Of a stretch of DNA of 64,000 nucleotides, positions 19,301 to 28,315 are shown piece after piece. How positions within the stretch are numbered: the stretch's first letter is position 1; the number at the start of each line of letters is the position of its first letter. The notes beneath the pieces were generated by a model. It made no database searches, was not told where the DNA came from, and was given only the letters and a program-made list of their open reading frames with translations. Source of the DNA: Chitinophaga silvisoli. Its GTDB lineage: Bacteria > Bacteroidota > Bacteroidia > Chitinophagales > Chitinophagaceae. Location of the stretch: assembly GCF_003412465.1 (NCBI RefSeq), contig NZ_QTJV01000008.1, forward strand, positions 62,001 to 126,000, read 5' to 3'. The position numbers and the translations under genes are program-made.

Positions 19301-22300
19301 GGATAATACGGACTTTGAAACTTCAAATATCCAGTATATCGAATTCTGGGTACAGGATCCCTTCATCAATAACACGACCAGTACTGGTGGTGATCTGTAT
19401 TTCAACCTCGGTGCGGTTTCCGAAGATGTGCTGAAAGACTCCTATAAGTTTTTTGAAAACGGGATGAAGGTACCCAGTACCACGCTTAACTACGATTCCA
19501 GTACCTGGGGGCATACACCTAATTATTCCACGCAGCTCACACGCGCTTTTGACAATGACGAAAGTGTAAGGGAATACCAGGACGTAGGCTATGATGGTCT
19601 GCGTAATGCAGACGAAGTGGCTTATCGTACACACTTCCTGAACCAGTTGCGTACCAACTTTGGTGTAAGCGCAGAGGTATATACCCAAGCCCTGGCTGAC
19701 CCCTCAAACGACAACTATCATCACTACAGGGGAGACGATTATGATAAGGAGAAATACGGGATCCTGGCGCGTTATAAACGCTACGCTATGGCAGATGGCA
19801 ACTCTCCCGCCACTACCAGCGGTTCCACGTATTCCACTGCTGCCACTAATATCCCGGAGTCCGAAGACCTGAACTTTGACAACACCATGAATGAAACGGA
19901 AGCCTATTTCCAGTACAGGGTACATTTGACTCCTAACATGGAAATTGGCCAGAACTATATCGTGGACAAGGTATCCGCGAATGTATCCTATACCAACGGC
20001 AGCACCGGCACCGAAACCTGGTACCAGTTCAAGATTCCGATCGAACAATATAATGCAGCGATCGGGGGCATTGCTGACTTCAAGTCTATCCAGTTCATGC
20101 GCATGTTTCTCACGAACTTCTCTGACTCAGTTGTGCTACGTTTCGGCAAACTGCAACTGGTCAGGAACCAGTGGAGACAGTACAGCTATGAGTTGCAAAC
20201 AGGCTCCGGCGACCTGGTAACTACGGACGATGCAACCACTTTCAATACGACCTCCGTCAATATCGAGGAAAACGCCTCCCGTACTCCTATCAACTACGTA
20301 CTGCCCCCGGGCTTACAGCGTGAGAGTACCCTCAGCACCAGCAATACGACCCTGCTGATGAACGAACAATCTCTCTCCTTACAGCTGGATAAACTGCAGG
20401 ATGGCAAGTCAAGAGCAGTATACAAAACACTGGGTATGGACCTGCGCAGGTACAAGAAACTGCAGATGTTCGTACACGAAGAAGCCGTGGACGACGATAA
20501 TAGTTTAAAGGATAAGGACCTGCAGGCAGTGATCCGCATAGGGAGTGATTATACTGAAAACTTCTACGAATACCGTATTCCGCTTACAAAAACAGCCTTT
20601 GGATCTACCTCGCAGGCTGCCATCTGGCCTACGGCGAATAATATCGATATCACCCTGACCGATTTCAGTACCCTGAAGCAAACCCGTAACAATGCCGGTG
20701 CCTCAACGGCGACCCTGTATGAAAAAACACTGGCCAACGGGAATGTGATCGGGGTAATCGGTAATCCGAACCTGGGTGATGTAGAAGGGATGATGATCGC
20801 CGTTTACAATCCCCTGGATGACGGACTGACTAAAAATGCAGAGGTCTGGTTCGATGAACTGCGATTGACAGGGCTGGATGAGAAAGGAGGTTATGCCGCT
20901 ACAGGAAGACTGAATATGCAGCTCGCCGACCTCGGTCAACTGGCCGTGACCAGTACGATGCACACCGCTGGCTGGGGAGCGGTGAACCAAAGTGTGAATG
21001 AACGCGCGCAGGACAACCTCGTCTCTTACGATGCTTCTTTGAGCCTGGATATGGGTAAACTACTTCCTAAAAGGGCAAAGCTGATGGTTCCCCTCTATAT
21101 TGGGCAATCTAAGACCACCAGCATGCCTGAATGGGATCCTTTTGACCTGGACATCAAACTGAAAGAAAAACTAAAATTAGCGGCTAATAAACACGAAAGA
21201 GACTCTATCAGGGCACAGGCAGAAGATGCCACCACAACCACCAGTTTTAACGTGACCAATATGCGCAAGATGAGTGACGGTAAAAAGAAGCTGAGACCCT
21301 GGAGCCTGGAGAACTTTGACATCACTTATGCGTATACCGGTACTAAGATGCATAGTCCTACAACCGAGAATTATGAATTGACCAAGAACAGAGGGGTGCT
21401 CGGATATAATTTTACAGGTACCAATAAATTCTGGGAACCATTCAAAAAGACCATCAAAAGCAAATCGCCCTGGATGAAGTTATTTAAAGACATCAATGTA
21501 AATCCACTGCCTTCGATGATCAGTTTCCGGGCAGACCTGACACGGCAATTCAGCGCGACTCAGCTCCGGAATGTAGGGAGTAATTATAAACTGACGGAGA
21601 CGTACAACAAGTACTTCACCTTTGACCGTTACTATGGCTTAAAGTGGGACCTGACACGTAGCCTGAGCTTAGACCTGACAGCTACCAACAATGCCCGTAT
21701 TGACGAACCAACCGGACGACTGAACTCCTCTGCCAAACGTGATACTGTATGGAACAATTTCCTGAAACTGGGTCGTAATACCAATTACTTCCAGACTTTC
21801 AATGCTACCTATACCCTGCCTTTATCCAAAATCCCGATCCTGAGCTGGACAAACTTTGCCGTACAATATACGGCGCAGTATAAATGGACGGCGGCTTCGC
21901 TTTCCAACCGCATCCAGGGAAATACCATTGAAAACACACAGGTTACCGCGGTGCTGGCAGAGTTTAAATTTACGGAGTTATATAATAAATCAAGGTTCCT
22001 GAAAGCTGTCACGGCGACAAAACAAGCGGCTAAGCCAACGACTAATGCAAAGAACCAGCCGGCTAAAAAAGAAGAAAAACTGCCTGAGCTATCGCCTTTG
22101 GTAAAGTCACTGTTCAGACCCATATTAGCCATCAGGCGGATCAATATCAACTACTCTGAAAACAACTATACAAGTTTGCCGGGATGGATGGACAGTACCC
22201 AGGCACTGGGTATGAACTGGCGAAGTATGGAACCGGGACTGGCGTTTGTATTCGGGTATCAGCCTGATAAAAACTGGTTCGACAAAAAGGCGGCAAAGGG

Positions 22301-23528
22301 TTTGATCTCGGCGGATACCCTCTTCAATAATCAGCTCATCCAGCAGTTCTCACAAAACCTGCAGGTACAGGCGCAGTTAGAACCTGTGCCTGGTTTAAGA
22401 ATTGATATGAGTCTGACGAAGACATTCAGTAAGAATCATTCTGAAACCTTCAAGGACAGGTATGGTGTTGGCAACTATGAGCACCTGGATGGGTATGAAA
22501 CAGGTGGTTTCCAGGTTACCACTATCATGCTGAAGACCTTGTTTATGAAGGGTGGACTAGCCAAAGCGTTTACAAATTTCAGGAGGTACAGAGCCATCTT
22601 ATCAAAGCGGTACTGGTCAAAGAACCCTTATACACGGGACGCGTCCCTGCCTACCTACGATACCAGCGACAATGCTTACATGTATGGTTATGGCAGGTAT
22701 GAGCAGAATGTACTGATCTCTTCTTTCATTGCGGCTTATACCGGGCAGGATCCGAATAAGGTGGGATTGATAGCCACTTCAGGTTTGGATAAGATCAGGA
22801 GTAACCCGTTCAGGAATATCATTCCATTGCCCAACTGGCGTATCACCTATGATGGTCTGGCCAAACTGGCACCTTTCAGCGATTTTGTGCAAACACTGAC
22901 GCTGAATCACGCTTATGTGAGCAACCTGAGTATGAACTCGTACAATACCTCTTCCAGTTACATGGATATAAACTCCCTGGGGAATCCGAGTTTCATTGAT
23001 TCTGTTTCGGGCAACTACGTACCTTACTATACCGTGCCGAATGTAACGATGATAGAGCAGCTCTCCCCTTTGTTAGGTGTGGACGTGACACTGAAGAACA
23101 ATATGAATGTGCATATAGATTATAAACACACAAGATCATTGAGTCTGAGCCTGACGGATTACCAGCTGGTAGAGGCGCGGACAGCGGAAATCACTGTAGG
23201 TGGCGGGTATAGGTTGAAAGGTTTGCAGTTACCTTTTGCAGTAGGGAAAAATGGTTCACATAAACTGGATAATGACTTAAATATGCGACTGGATTTAAGT
23301 TACAGGAATGAGAAATCGGTCAACAACCAGCTGGACGGAGGTATTTCGACACCGACTTCCGGACAGAAAGTAATCAGTATAGCGCCGAGTATCGATTACG
23401 TATTGAATAAGCGGATGAACCTGAAATTTTATTATACCAGGAAACAAACAATACCGGTGTTGTCGACTTCGAGTCCGACAGTGACAACTACAGGTGGTTT
23501 GACTTTAAGATTTGTATTTGGACAATAA
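16302..23528 (+). CDS. sprA: SprA/Sov, giant outer-membrane translocon protein of the type 9 secretion and gliding system
   Basis: SprA forms a very large single-polypeptide beta-barrel in the outer membrane that carries type 9 secretion cargo. The 2408-residue length is typical of the family. The start is a GTG at 16302, with an in-frame TAG twelve bases earlier, giving a basic N-terminus and a signal-like hydrophobic stretch (ALTVFSIVTFFMV). Family landmarks include PQGYLEISMGYAGQYINNP, GQVYIDDFEGTES, PKKHWGGIMRALDNTDFE, VWFDELRLTGLDEKGGYA and the aromatic C-terminal strand LTLRFVFGQ. The product implies type 9 secretion and possibly gliding in this organism. The usual neighbour ruvA is not upstream here. 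It ends at a strong terminator. Confidence 0.97.
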   Translation: MKKSLRKRLRKHYAALTVFSIVTFFMVDSAARGARGVSYYPISATTDHAAYDSVIPVKDSVDTLKYPIRDRHSPQLVEPVQNAIDLKDPKGIKRDVEYDPATKEYIISEKIGDKYYRNPTSMSFQDFYNMQARKSENDYFIKRASTLGNLNRSSGVELKKSNTLFDRLFGGNKVDIKPQGYLEISMGYAGQYINNPVLTENARRSGGFDMNMNINLNVTGKIGDKLKIITNYNSQSTYDFENQIKLEYTGYDDEIIKKMEAGNVSFPLPTTLISGMQSLFGVKTQLQFGRLTMTSVLSSQKSQKQTLTLKGGNQTTSYTIKADAYDENKNFLLAQFFRDTFNYAMGNLPNIRALSNITRIEVWVTNKTGTTTNTRNVVGLMDLAEYNPYNTNAVHVVSSGKLPYNGINDLYGKLSADDAARQPSTVISQLQSYGLSAVQDYEKTYARKLDSTEYTLNKKLGYISLNSALQADQVLAVAFEYSYNGRTYKVGDFAQDVPPDATNNNNSRMLFLKMLKATAARPILPIWDLMMKNIYSTGGYQLSSSDFSADVYYNDPGSDTRAASPRRYLPDAVGTYSGAPIITILNLDNLNSNNDPQPDGVFDFVSGYTVDVSNGKLIFPVLEPFGKDLAKAFGGDAALEKQYLFTKLYDTTKTAAQQYSSLNRFVIKGSYKAGSSSEVSLNAYNIPSGSVTVTAGGKTLVENIDYTVDYNLGRVKIINDGILSAGTTINVSFENSGLYGQQVRNYLGTRFDYAVNEKLNIGSTIVHMSERPYTNKVSYGEDPINNTVVGLDGNYNSEWKGLSRLLNKLPNYNTRSPSTISLTGEVARLFPGHSKLINAFGSSEGQVYIDDFEGTESNYDLKTPSSSWALASTPAGATDSSGNILFPEATLGDSVDYGKNRSLLSWYIIEPTLQVNSTSSQPAGIDKNDQSDPRTRIVYQKEIFPNLSTDYTSTQLTTLDLAYYPKERGPYNFEASRTEVNADGTLNNPKKHWGGIMRALDNTDFETSNIQYIEFWVQDPFINNTTSTGGDLYFNLGAVSEDVLKDSYKFFENGMKVPSTTLNYDSSTWGHTPNYSTQLTRAFDNDESVREYQDVGYDGLRNADEVAYRTHFLNQLRTNFGVSAEVYTQALADPSNDNYHHYRGDDYDKEKYGILARYKRYAMADGNSPATTSGSTYSTAATNIPESEDLNFDNTMNETEAYFQYRVHLTPNMEIGQNYIVDKVSANVSYTNGSTGTETWYQFKIPIEQYNAAIGGIADFKSIQFMRMFLTNFSDSVVLRFGKLQLVRNQWRQYSYELQTGSGDLVTTDDATTFNTTSVNIEENASRTPINYVLPPGLQRESTLSTSNTTLLMNEQSLSLQLDKLQDGKSRAVYKTLGMDLRRYKKLQMFVHEEAVDDDNSLKDKDLQAVIRIGSDYTENFYEYRIPLTKTAFGSTSQAAIWPTANNIDITLTDFSTLKQTRNNAGASTATLYEKTLANGNVIGVIGNPNLGDVEGMMIAVYNPLDDGLTKNAEVWFDELRLTGLDEKGGYAATGRLNMQLADLGQLAVTSTMHTAGWGAVNQSVNERAQDNLVSYDASLSLDMGKLLPKRAKLMVPLYIGQSKTTSMPEWDPFDLDIKLKEKLKLAANKHERDSIRAQAEDATTTTSFNVTNMRKMSDGKKKLRPWSLENFDITYAYTGTKMHSPTTENYELTKNRGVLGYNFTGTNKFWEPFKKTIKSKSPWMKLFKDINVNPLPSMISFRADLTRQFSATQLRNVGSNYKLTETYNKYFTFDRYYGLKWDLTRSLSLDLTATNNARIDEPTGRLNSSAKRDTVWNNFLKLGRNTNYFQTFNATYTLPLSKIPILSWTNFAVQYTAQYKWTAASLSNRIQGNTIENTQVTAVLAEFKFTELYNKSRFLKAVTATKQAAKPTTNAKNQPAKKEEKLPELSPLVKSLFRPILAIRRININYSENNYTSLPGWMDSTQALGMNWRSMEPGLAFVFGYQPDKNWFDKKAAKGLISADTLFNNQLIQQFSQNLQVQAQLEPVPGLRIDMSLTKTFSKNHSETFKDRYGVGNYEHLDGYETGGFQVTTIMLKTLFMKGGLAKAFTNFRRYRAILSKRYWSKNPYTRDASLPTYDTSDNAYMYGYGRYEQNVLISSFIAAYTGQDPNKVGLIATSGLDKIRSNPFRNIIPLPNWRITYDGLAKLAPFSDFVQTLTLNHAYVSNLSMNSYNTSSSYMDINSLGNPSFIDSVSGNYVPYYTVPNVTMIEQLSPLLGVDVTLKNNMNVHIDYKHTRSLSLSLTDYQLVEARTAEITVGGGYRLKGLQLPFAVGKNGSHKLDNDLNMRLDLSYRNEKSVNNQLDGGISTPTSGQKVISIAPSIDYVLNKRMNLKFYYTRKQTIPVLSTSSPTVTTTGGLTLRFVFGQ

Positions 23529-23531
23529 AAA

Positions 23532-23556
23532 GACGGCTGGCAGTAGGCCAGCCGTC
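23532..23556. terminator. Bidirectional terminator between sprA and the PI-PLC-like gene
   Basis: A 10-bp perfect stem (GACGGCTGGC with GCCAGCCGTC) has a 5-nt loop, flanked by AAAA on the left and CTTTTATT on the right. It serves two convergent genes whose stops lie within 35 bp of each other. Confidence 0.88.
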
Positions 23557-23562
23557 CTTTTA

Positions 23563-24615
23563 TTACCGGATATCTTTTCTGCTGTAAACATCATCCCCAA
23601 AGTTCACAAGATAATCAGAGGGGAATAAGGTACTCCTGATATAATAATCAGTAGTAATAATCTGTGCTCCTGACTCACAGGCTGCCTTATACCTTGTATA
23701 ATCATTCGTTCTTGCCTCCTTTGTATCCATATCTGCACGTGTACGTACGATATAACCTTTGGCCACCATATTGCGAATTAATTGCTGATCCCTGATCGCA
23801 TCATTGATAATCATAATCGCTGCTTCCGGTTGGCCTGCAGCAGCATTTACAAACAGCACACGTCCTTCCAGGGAAGGATGTCCCTGCATATAATCTGTCA
23901 TTTTAGGGTCTTTTTCATCCAGGATGAAAATAAACTTACCTCTTGCCTGGGCAGTGGTAGGCCAGCCACCTTTCAGCACCGCAGCTTCCAGGGTCTTCTC
24001 CTTACCACGGATATCATCAGGGGTAATCAGTTTAGCCTTTCCTAAATAATCGATAATTTCCCTGTCGAGGCGGTCATATACCGCAGGTGTGAATGGTTCA
24101 GGTTTCGCAAATTCGGGGCGTTTGGAGATCTCATCTTTCGCATTCATGGTGATGAATACAGGGGAATGACCCGGGTTTGCATCAGACCATTTTTTCAGTT
24201 GTTCCAGTGCCATTTTGAAGGTAGGGCAATGGCTGTTTACATCCAGGTCCTGCATATGAAAGACTTTGAATCCCGGTTCTTTCATGACATCGGTATTGTA
24301 GACAGGTTTTACACCTAATTGTTCCAATACGTAGGGATGCGCATATTTCCCGCCTGCACTATCGGCATATACATCCAGCTCCAGTCCTCTCAGGCCGATG
24401 TCCAGCTGGTTCTCCAGCGACAGGTGGGTATATTCCAGGCCTAAAGCACCGTCACCGCTATGCTGGCGGATCACGTCCATCACTTTAGGGTCTATGGCAA
24501 TTTTATAACTGTTGTGGGATCCGATGCGTTGTACTTTGTTCAGTGGTAACTGTTCCTCTCCGGGAAACGCGAATGCTGTAAGGCCCAGCATCAGGGCAAT
24601 CATGGCTACTTTCAT
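23563..24615 (-). CDS. Secreted PI-PLC-like phosphodiesterase (Ca2+-dependent phosphoinositide PLC, PI-PLC-C1 type)
   Basis: This is a 350-residue exported TIM-barrel phosphodiesterase. The signal peptide ends near AFAFPGEE. The active-site region begins with VQRIGSHNSYKIA at about 29, supplying the catalytic His of PI-PLC-like enzymes. It continues with NQLDIGLRGLELDVYAD, typical metal-binding acidic residues, and FHMQDLDVNSHCPTF with the second histidine region. The C-terminal part includes GYIVRTRADMDTKEAR and AQIITTDYYI, as in this family. Members may cleave phosphoinositides or glycerophosphodiesters; the natural substrate is unknown. It shares its strand with the isomerase gene upstream but a hairpin lies between them. 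Confidence 0.86.
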   Translation of the reverse strand: MKVAMIALMLGLTAFAFPGEEQLPLNKVQRIGSHNSYKIAIDPKVMDVIRQHSGDGALGLEYTHLSLENQLDIGLRGLELDVYADSAGGKYAHPYVLEQLGVKPVYNTDVMKEPGFKVFHMQDLDVNSHCPTFKMALEQLKKWSDANPGHSPVFITMNAKDEISKRPEFAKPEPFTPAVYDRLDREIIDYLGKAKLITPDDIRGKEKTLEAAVLKGGWPTTAQARGKFIFILDEKDPKMTDYMQGHPSLEGRVLFVNAAAGQPEAAIMIINDAIRDQQLIRNMVAKGYIVRTRADMDTKEARTNDYTRYKAACESGAQIITTDYYIRSTLFPSDYLVNFGDDVYSRKDIR

Positions 24616-24713
24616 CTGTCAGTTTAAAGTGTTGTTTCTACAGACAAAGGTTAAAATTTATTTAGATGGGGTATATTAAGAAACTATTACCAGTTCACAC
24701 AAAGATGTTATAC

Positions 24714-24740
24714 AGACAGGAGACGCGAGGCCTCCTGTCT
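24714..24740 (-). terminator. Hairpin after the sugar isomerase gene
   Basis: A 9-bp perfect stem (AGACAGGAG with CTCCTGTCT) encloses GC-rich sequence. It lies 8 bp past the isomerase stop on the minus strand. There is no long T run after it, so termination may be partial. Confidence 0.6.
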
Positions 24741-24747
24741 AATATAC

Positions 24748-25722
24748 TTATCGTACTAAGAGGTTCGATTTGACATAATCGTAGCTCTTTTTGATACTTT
24801 CAAAGGGATCGATGCTGATCTGATCCTGCTCAACAAAGGCGTATTTCACGCCCGCTTCACTGGCGTTTGCAAAGATTTTTTTGAAGTCGACTACCCCGGA
24901 ACCTACCTCGGCGAACTTAATTTCACTCATCAGGTCTTTCAAACCTTTCTCATCTTCACCAGGACCGGTTATTTTGCCCGCGGCTGACTTATCGATATCT
25001 TTTACATGCCACATGGAGAAACGGCCCGGATGCGCCTTAAAAAGGGCGATTGGGTCTATACCTGATTTCTCAGCCCAGAAGATGTCGAGTTCCAGTGTTA
25101 CCAGGTTAGGATCAGTTTCTTTGAGCAGGATGTCGTAGCCGGTACCTTTTACATCGGGGAGTTGTTTGAATTCCCAGAAGTGGTTGTGATAGCCGACTTT
25201 CAGTCCTGATTTTTTGGCCAGTTCTCCCGCTTTGTTCAGCTGGGAGGCCATAAACCGGAAGTCTGCCCCGGTCAAATTGGAGATCAGGTTCATAGGAGGT
25301 ACAGGTACTACCAGGTAATGTTGCCCTAATGTAGCGGCGATTTCCAGTTGTGCTTTCAGGGCATCGTCCTTGCCATTACCCCTGGTGAGGAAGTCGTTCA
25401 GCTGGTAGTGGCCGCTGTGGGTGCTGAGCCTGTTTTCAGCCAGGAGCGCCTTCAGTGCCTTAGGATCCAGGCCCCAGAACTTAGCTGGTGTATTGGGGCC
25501 ACTATAGCTGTAGTAGGTCTCCACATGATTATAGCCTGTCTTTGCCACCTTCTGAATGGTATCCTTAACGTCTTTGGTCAGCTGATCCCGCAGGGTATAT
25601 AGCTGGATACCGATTTGGGTAACAGTGTTTGCGCGACTTCGGCTGAAGATGTCCGACGGGTTCAACATAAGTCCGGCGGCGATCAGGCCGGCTTGTTGCA
25701 TAAAAATTCTCCGAGAGCTCAT
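24748..25722 (-). CDS. Sugar phosphate isomerase/epimerase-like TIM barrel with Tat-type signal
   Basis: This 324-residue protein belongs to the xylose-isomerase-like AP endonuclease 2 fold (PF01261). The N-terminus MSSRRIFMQQAGLIAAGLML is a twin-arginine-like export signal. Barrel motifs are GIQLYTLRDQL, YNHVETYY, LKVGYHNHFWEF (metal ligand His), LVTLELDIFWA and FSMWHVKDID. A closing YAFVEQDQ supplies another ligand. Exported members in Bacteroidota are common, often as sugar or inositol epimerase-like proteins of unknown substrate. It stands divergent from the response regulator across 526 bp. The fold is certain and the reaction is not. Confidence 0.88.
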   Translation of the reverse strand: MSSRRIFMQQAGLIAAGLMLNPSDIFSRSRANTVTQIGIQLYTLRDQLTKDVKDTIQKVAKTGYNHVETYYSYSGPNTPAKFWGLDPKALKALLAENRLSTHSGHYQLNDFLTRGNGKDDALKAQLEIAATLGQHYLVVPVPPMNLISNLTGADFRFMASQLNKAGELAKKSGLKVGYHNHFWEFKQLPDVKGTGYDILLKETDPNLVTLELDIFWAEKSGIDPIALFKAHPGRFSMWHVKDIDKSAAGKITGPGEDEKGLKDLMSEIKFAEVGSGVVDFKKIFANASEAGVKYAFVEQDQISIDPFESIKKSYDYVKSNLLVR

Positions 25723-26248
25723 GATGATTTTTTAGTTTTTAACGTGGGCATAAGAACAGTTCCATTTCATGTGCTTATTTATGAAGCACTGAAAGTTGAA
25801 TGTACAAAAAATTAGTGTAGGATAAAAAAGTAAAGGGGCAATTGCTGTCCGAGGCCAGACAGAAAAGCCCCTTTGTTCGTACGTAGGATAGGGATATAGG
25901 ATAGGTAATAATGCCTTAAGCAGCAATTGCAACTCAATTACTTATATTGTTCACTGTTTGGAATAAGATAGTTGGATGGAAAAAAGAGACACGCCTCCTG
26001 CGTGCATAATTCACTCTTTTCAGATTGTGGTGAAGTGATGGTTTCGTTAATGAAGGTTGCCCCAGATTGTAGCTGTTTAAGAATTTATACTCACTATTTG
26101 CACTAAATCACATGAAACAAAATTATATATCTTAATAAATCAAATTGTTAGTACTAATTGTATTCTTTTGTAGTTTTTTTACTACAAAAAAAGCAGCTCC
26201 CGTTTTGATGTTTACGCGTTACCCCGTATATTTACCTAATATCTCCAT
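25723..26248. other. Divergent intergenic region between the isomerase and response regulator genes
   Basis: No convincing gene is visible. It holds a hairpin at 25832-25873 (AAAGGGGC with GCCCCTTT, and CTGTC with GACAG inside). A second at 26166-26189 is TTTTGTAGT with ACTACAAAA around a T-run loop. A CAAAATTA at 26118-26125 reads as a TAnnTTTG-type -7 box on the minus strand, with TTTG 15 nt beyond; it would give the isomerase a leader of about 390 nt containing the first hairpin. Spacing is shorter than usual, so this is tentative. Confidence 0.4.
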
Positions 26249-26875
26249 ATGCCTAACATTTTAGTTGTAGACGATCAGGAGGTTGTACGTTATGGGACAA
26301 CCCTCATTTTACAGAAATCCATAGAAGATGTGCATGTGAGTGAAGCGGGGAGTTTTGAAGATACTTTGAAAATTTTGGCTTCAAAACCATTTGATCTTGT
26401 GATTCTGGACATAGATATGCCTGGTGGTAATAATCACCAGATGCTGGATGTTATCCGCTTAAGGCATCCGGATATTAAAATTCTCATCTTCAGCAGTTAT
26501 GACGAACAGATCTTCGGCTGGCGCTACCTTGAAGCGGGTGCCGACGGTTTCCTCTCGAAAAAGATGGGGATTGAAGAGATTAAAAATGCGACCAAGAGCC
26601 TGCTGAGAGATGAAAAATACCTAAGCCCTGCACTGAAGCAAACACTCCTCAATAATATCACCAAAAAGAAAACGACTGTCAATCCCCTGGACCGCCTGTC
26701 TAACAGGGAAAGCAATATTATGCAGTTGCTGATAAAGGGCTTGAGTGTGGCGGATATTGCAGATAAACTGAGTCTGCAGGTATCTACGGTGAGTACTTAT
26801 AAGAAACGGATCTGCGAGAAACTGCAGGTGACGAATATCGTGGAGATGATCGAGAAGGTACAGTTATATTCTTGA
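26249..26875 (+). CDS. NarL/FixJ-family response regulator
   Basis: This is a 208-residue two-domain transcription regulator. The receiver domain (1-120) has the acidic pocket VVDDQE, the phospho-acceptor Asp54 in VILDIDMPGG, the FSSYDE switch region and the conserved Lys in FLSKKMG. The LuxR-type helix-turn-helix (about 145-205) reads LSNRESNIMQLLIKGLSVAD and VSTVSTYKKRICEKL. It is an orphan: no histidine kinase gene is near, and the kinase fragment at the left edge is 26 kb away. It converges on the rhamnogalacturonan operon and is a candidate, but unproven, regulator of it. Confidence 0.95.
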   Translation: MPNILVVDDQEVVRYGTTLILQKSIEDVHVSEAGSFEDTLKILASKPFDLVILDIDMPGGNNHQMLDVIRLRHPDIKILIFSSYDEQIFGWRYLEAGADGFLSKKMGIEEIKNATKSLLRDEKYLSPALKQTLLNNITKKKTTVNPLDRLSNRESNIMQLLIKGLSVADIADKLSLQVSTVSTYKKRICEKLQVTNIVEMIEKVQLYS

Positions 26876-26882
26876 TGAGTGG

Positions 26883-26911
26883 GCCCCGCCGGGCTGTGAT
26901 CCCGGCAGGGC
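26883..26911. terminator. GC-rich terminator between the response regulator and CE12 genes
   Basis: GCCGGG pairs with CCCGGC, extended by GCCC/GGGC across one mismatch. It lies in the 42-bp space between two convergent stop codons. There is no strong T run on either side. Confidence 0.6.
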
Positions 26912-26917
26912 GGCAAA

Positions 26918-27679
26918 TTATTTCAGGTATTTTTTCAGGCGCAGCTTTTTAATCCCTTCTATCACTTCCCCTGCATTAAGCTTCGCTCCTGCTTCCAGCG
27001 TATGCGTATGATCTTTTGATCCAAAATAAGTACCCGCTACCTTCGCTTCCCCTTCCTGATCATATATATCCGCAATCAATGTATTGAGGTCTATAAAATC
27101 CACTCCTTCCCGCTCTGCGACCTGTTTTGCCCACAGACCATAATCCTGGTTATTTCTTGCTACTTTTCCATCCTTCCATACATTGCGGGGAATGGGTGAA
27201 CACACGATGGGAGTTGCACCTTTGGCTTTGGCTTCTTTGATGATCTGCGCCAGGTACCAGCCGTAAGAATGCACAATTTCCTGTTGCCTGGTAATTGGAT
27301 TATATATTTCCTTCTGCTCGTCGCCAATACCTTTGATAGTACCCCTGGCCCGGGCTGTATCATCCAGTGGGGCACCGTCATTATGACCAAATTGCATGAT
27401 GACATAATCACCGGCCTGTATTTTGGACAGCACGGAATCCCAGAGTCCTTTGGTCCTGTAAGTACGGCTGCTGGTGCCACCCAGTGCACGATTTACCACC
27501 GTTATTTTTGTAGTATCAAAGTAATCGCCTATGAAATGCCCCCATCCCCACAGGTCGCCATCGCCCTTATCTTTCCCGTTTTTGACAGTACTATCGCCTA
27601 TCAGGTACAAGGTAGGCTTATGCGGCGCTGCGCTCATTAAAAAGGCAGCGGTGATAACAGTTAACAACAGTTTGTACAT
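26918..27679 (-). CDS. Rhamnogalacturonan acetylesterase, SGNH hydrolase (CE12)
   Basis: This enzyme removes acetyl groups from galacturonic acid in the rhamnogalacturonan-I backbone, opening it to lyases. It is a 253-residue exported SGNH enzyme with a signal peptide ending near LMSAA. Blocks are LYLIGDSTVKNG with the nucleophile Ser, NRALGGTSSRTY with the oxyanion Gly, MQFGHNDGAP with the oxyanion Asn, and DHTHTLEAGA with the catalytic Asp and His. The ATG overlaps the stop of the upstream gene by one base (TAATG), so it is translationally coupled. It is the last gene of the PL11-PL26-DUF6250-CE12 operon. Confidence 0.93.
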   Translation of the reverse strand: MYKLLLTVITAAFLMSAAPHKPTLYLIGDSTVKNGKDKGDGDLWGWGHFIGDYFDTTKITVVNRALGGTSSRTYRTKGLWDSVLSKIQAGDYVIMQFGHNDGAPLDDTARARGTIKGIGDEQKEIYNPITRQQEIVHSYGWYLAQIIKEAKAKGATPIVCSPIPRNVWKDGKVARNNQDYGLWAKQVAEREGVDFIDLNTLIADIYDQEGEAKVAGTYFGSKDHTHTLEAGAKLNAGEVIEGIKKLRLKKYLK

Positions 27680-28311
27680 TATTGGTAAATTTTAAAGTCA
27701 CTAATTATTTGCCTGGACCAGGTGGACCTGAACCCAAAATAACCTTTGCGTAGGGGCTGAGGATCAGTGTATGTAAAATATTGCACTCCATCTACAAACA
27801 CGCTACTGGTTCCATCTTTTACAACGATACGAATGGTATAAATATGATTTGCTTTGAGTAAATGTGCGCTGTCTGTATATTCCCGGATCAGTCTTCGCTC
27901 GCCGGTACCTTCATACTTTCTGAAGCGGGTCGTAGTGTTTGTATTACCTCCTATGCCGATATAGTACAATTGCAGGGAGTCGTATTCCTCCAGCACCCCA
28001 TGACGTTGAAAGCCCGGGTTCTGCGCCATCCAGAACATATTGAGATCAGAAAGACGGTCATTGACTCCACCATTTACGGCCACCGTTCTTTTGTATTCAA
28101 TGGTGAAATTGCCGCTCAGTTCCTTATTTAACCATACGGTAACGCCGCCTTTGGTATCCAGGACAAGTCTGCCGTTTGCAGTGTATACCCGGGATCCAGG
28201 TTTAGGCGCTATTTCTGCTTTCCACAATGTAGTATCCAGTGGCGTAGTAAAGCTGATTTTCTGCGCCAGGGCGATTTGTGAAAAGAGGAGTAAGATCAGT
28301 AATTGTTTCAT
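27679..28311 (-). CDS. DUF6250-like exported beta-sandwich protein of the pectin operon
   Basis: This 210-residue secreted protein has a signal peptide MKQLLILLLFSQIALAQ. The start at 28311 is chosen because it gives a clean signal peptide 4 bp after the preceding stop; a longer in-frame start at 28332 would overlap that gene. The body looks like a concanavalin-type jelly roll (FTIEYKRTVAVNGG, DLNMFWMAQNPGF, YYIGIGGNTNTTTRFRKYEG, GYFGFRSTWSRQIISDFKIY). It matches the pattern of DUF6250 proteins found in rhamnogalacturonan loci. It may bind or cleave pectin fragments; activity cannot be assigned from sequence. Confidence 0.8.
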   Translation of the reverse strand: MKQLLILLLFSQIALAQKISFTTPLDTTLWKAEIAPKPGSRVYTANGRLVLDTKGGVTVWLNKELSGNFTIEYKRTVAVNGGVNDRLSDLNMFWMAQNPGFQRHGVLEEYDSLQLYYIGIGGNTNTTTRFRKYEGTGERRLIREYTDSAHLLKANHIYTIRIVVKDGTSSVFVDGVQYFTYTDPQPLRKGYFGFRSTWSRQIISDFKIYQ

Positions 28312-28315
28312 CGTT

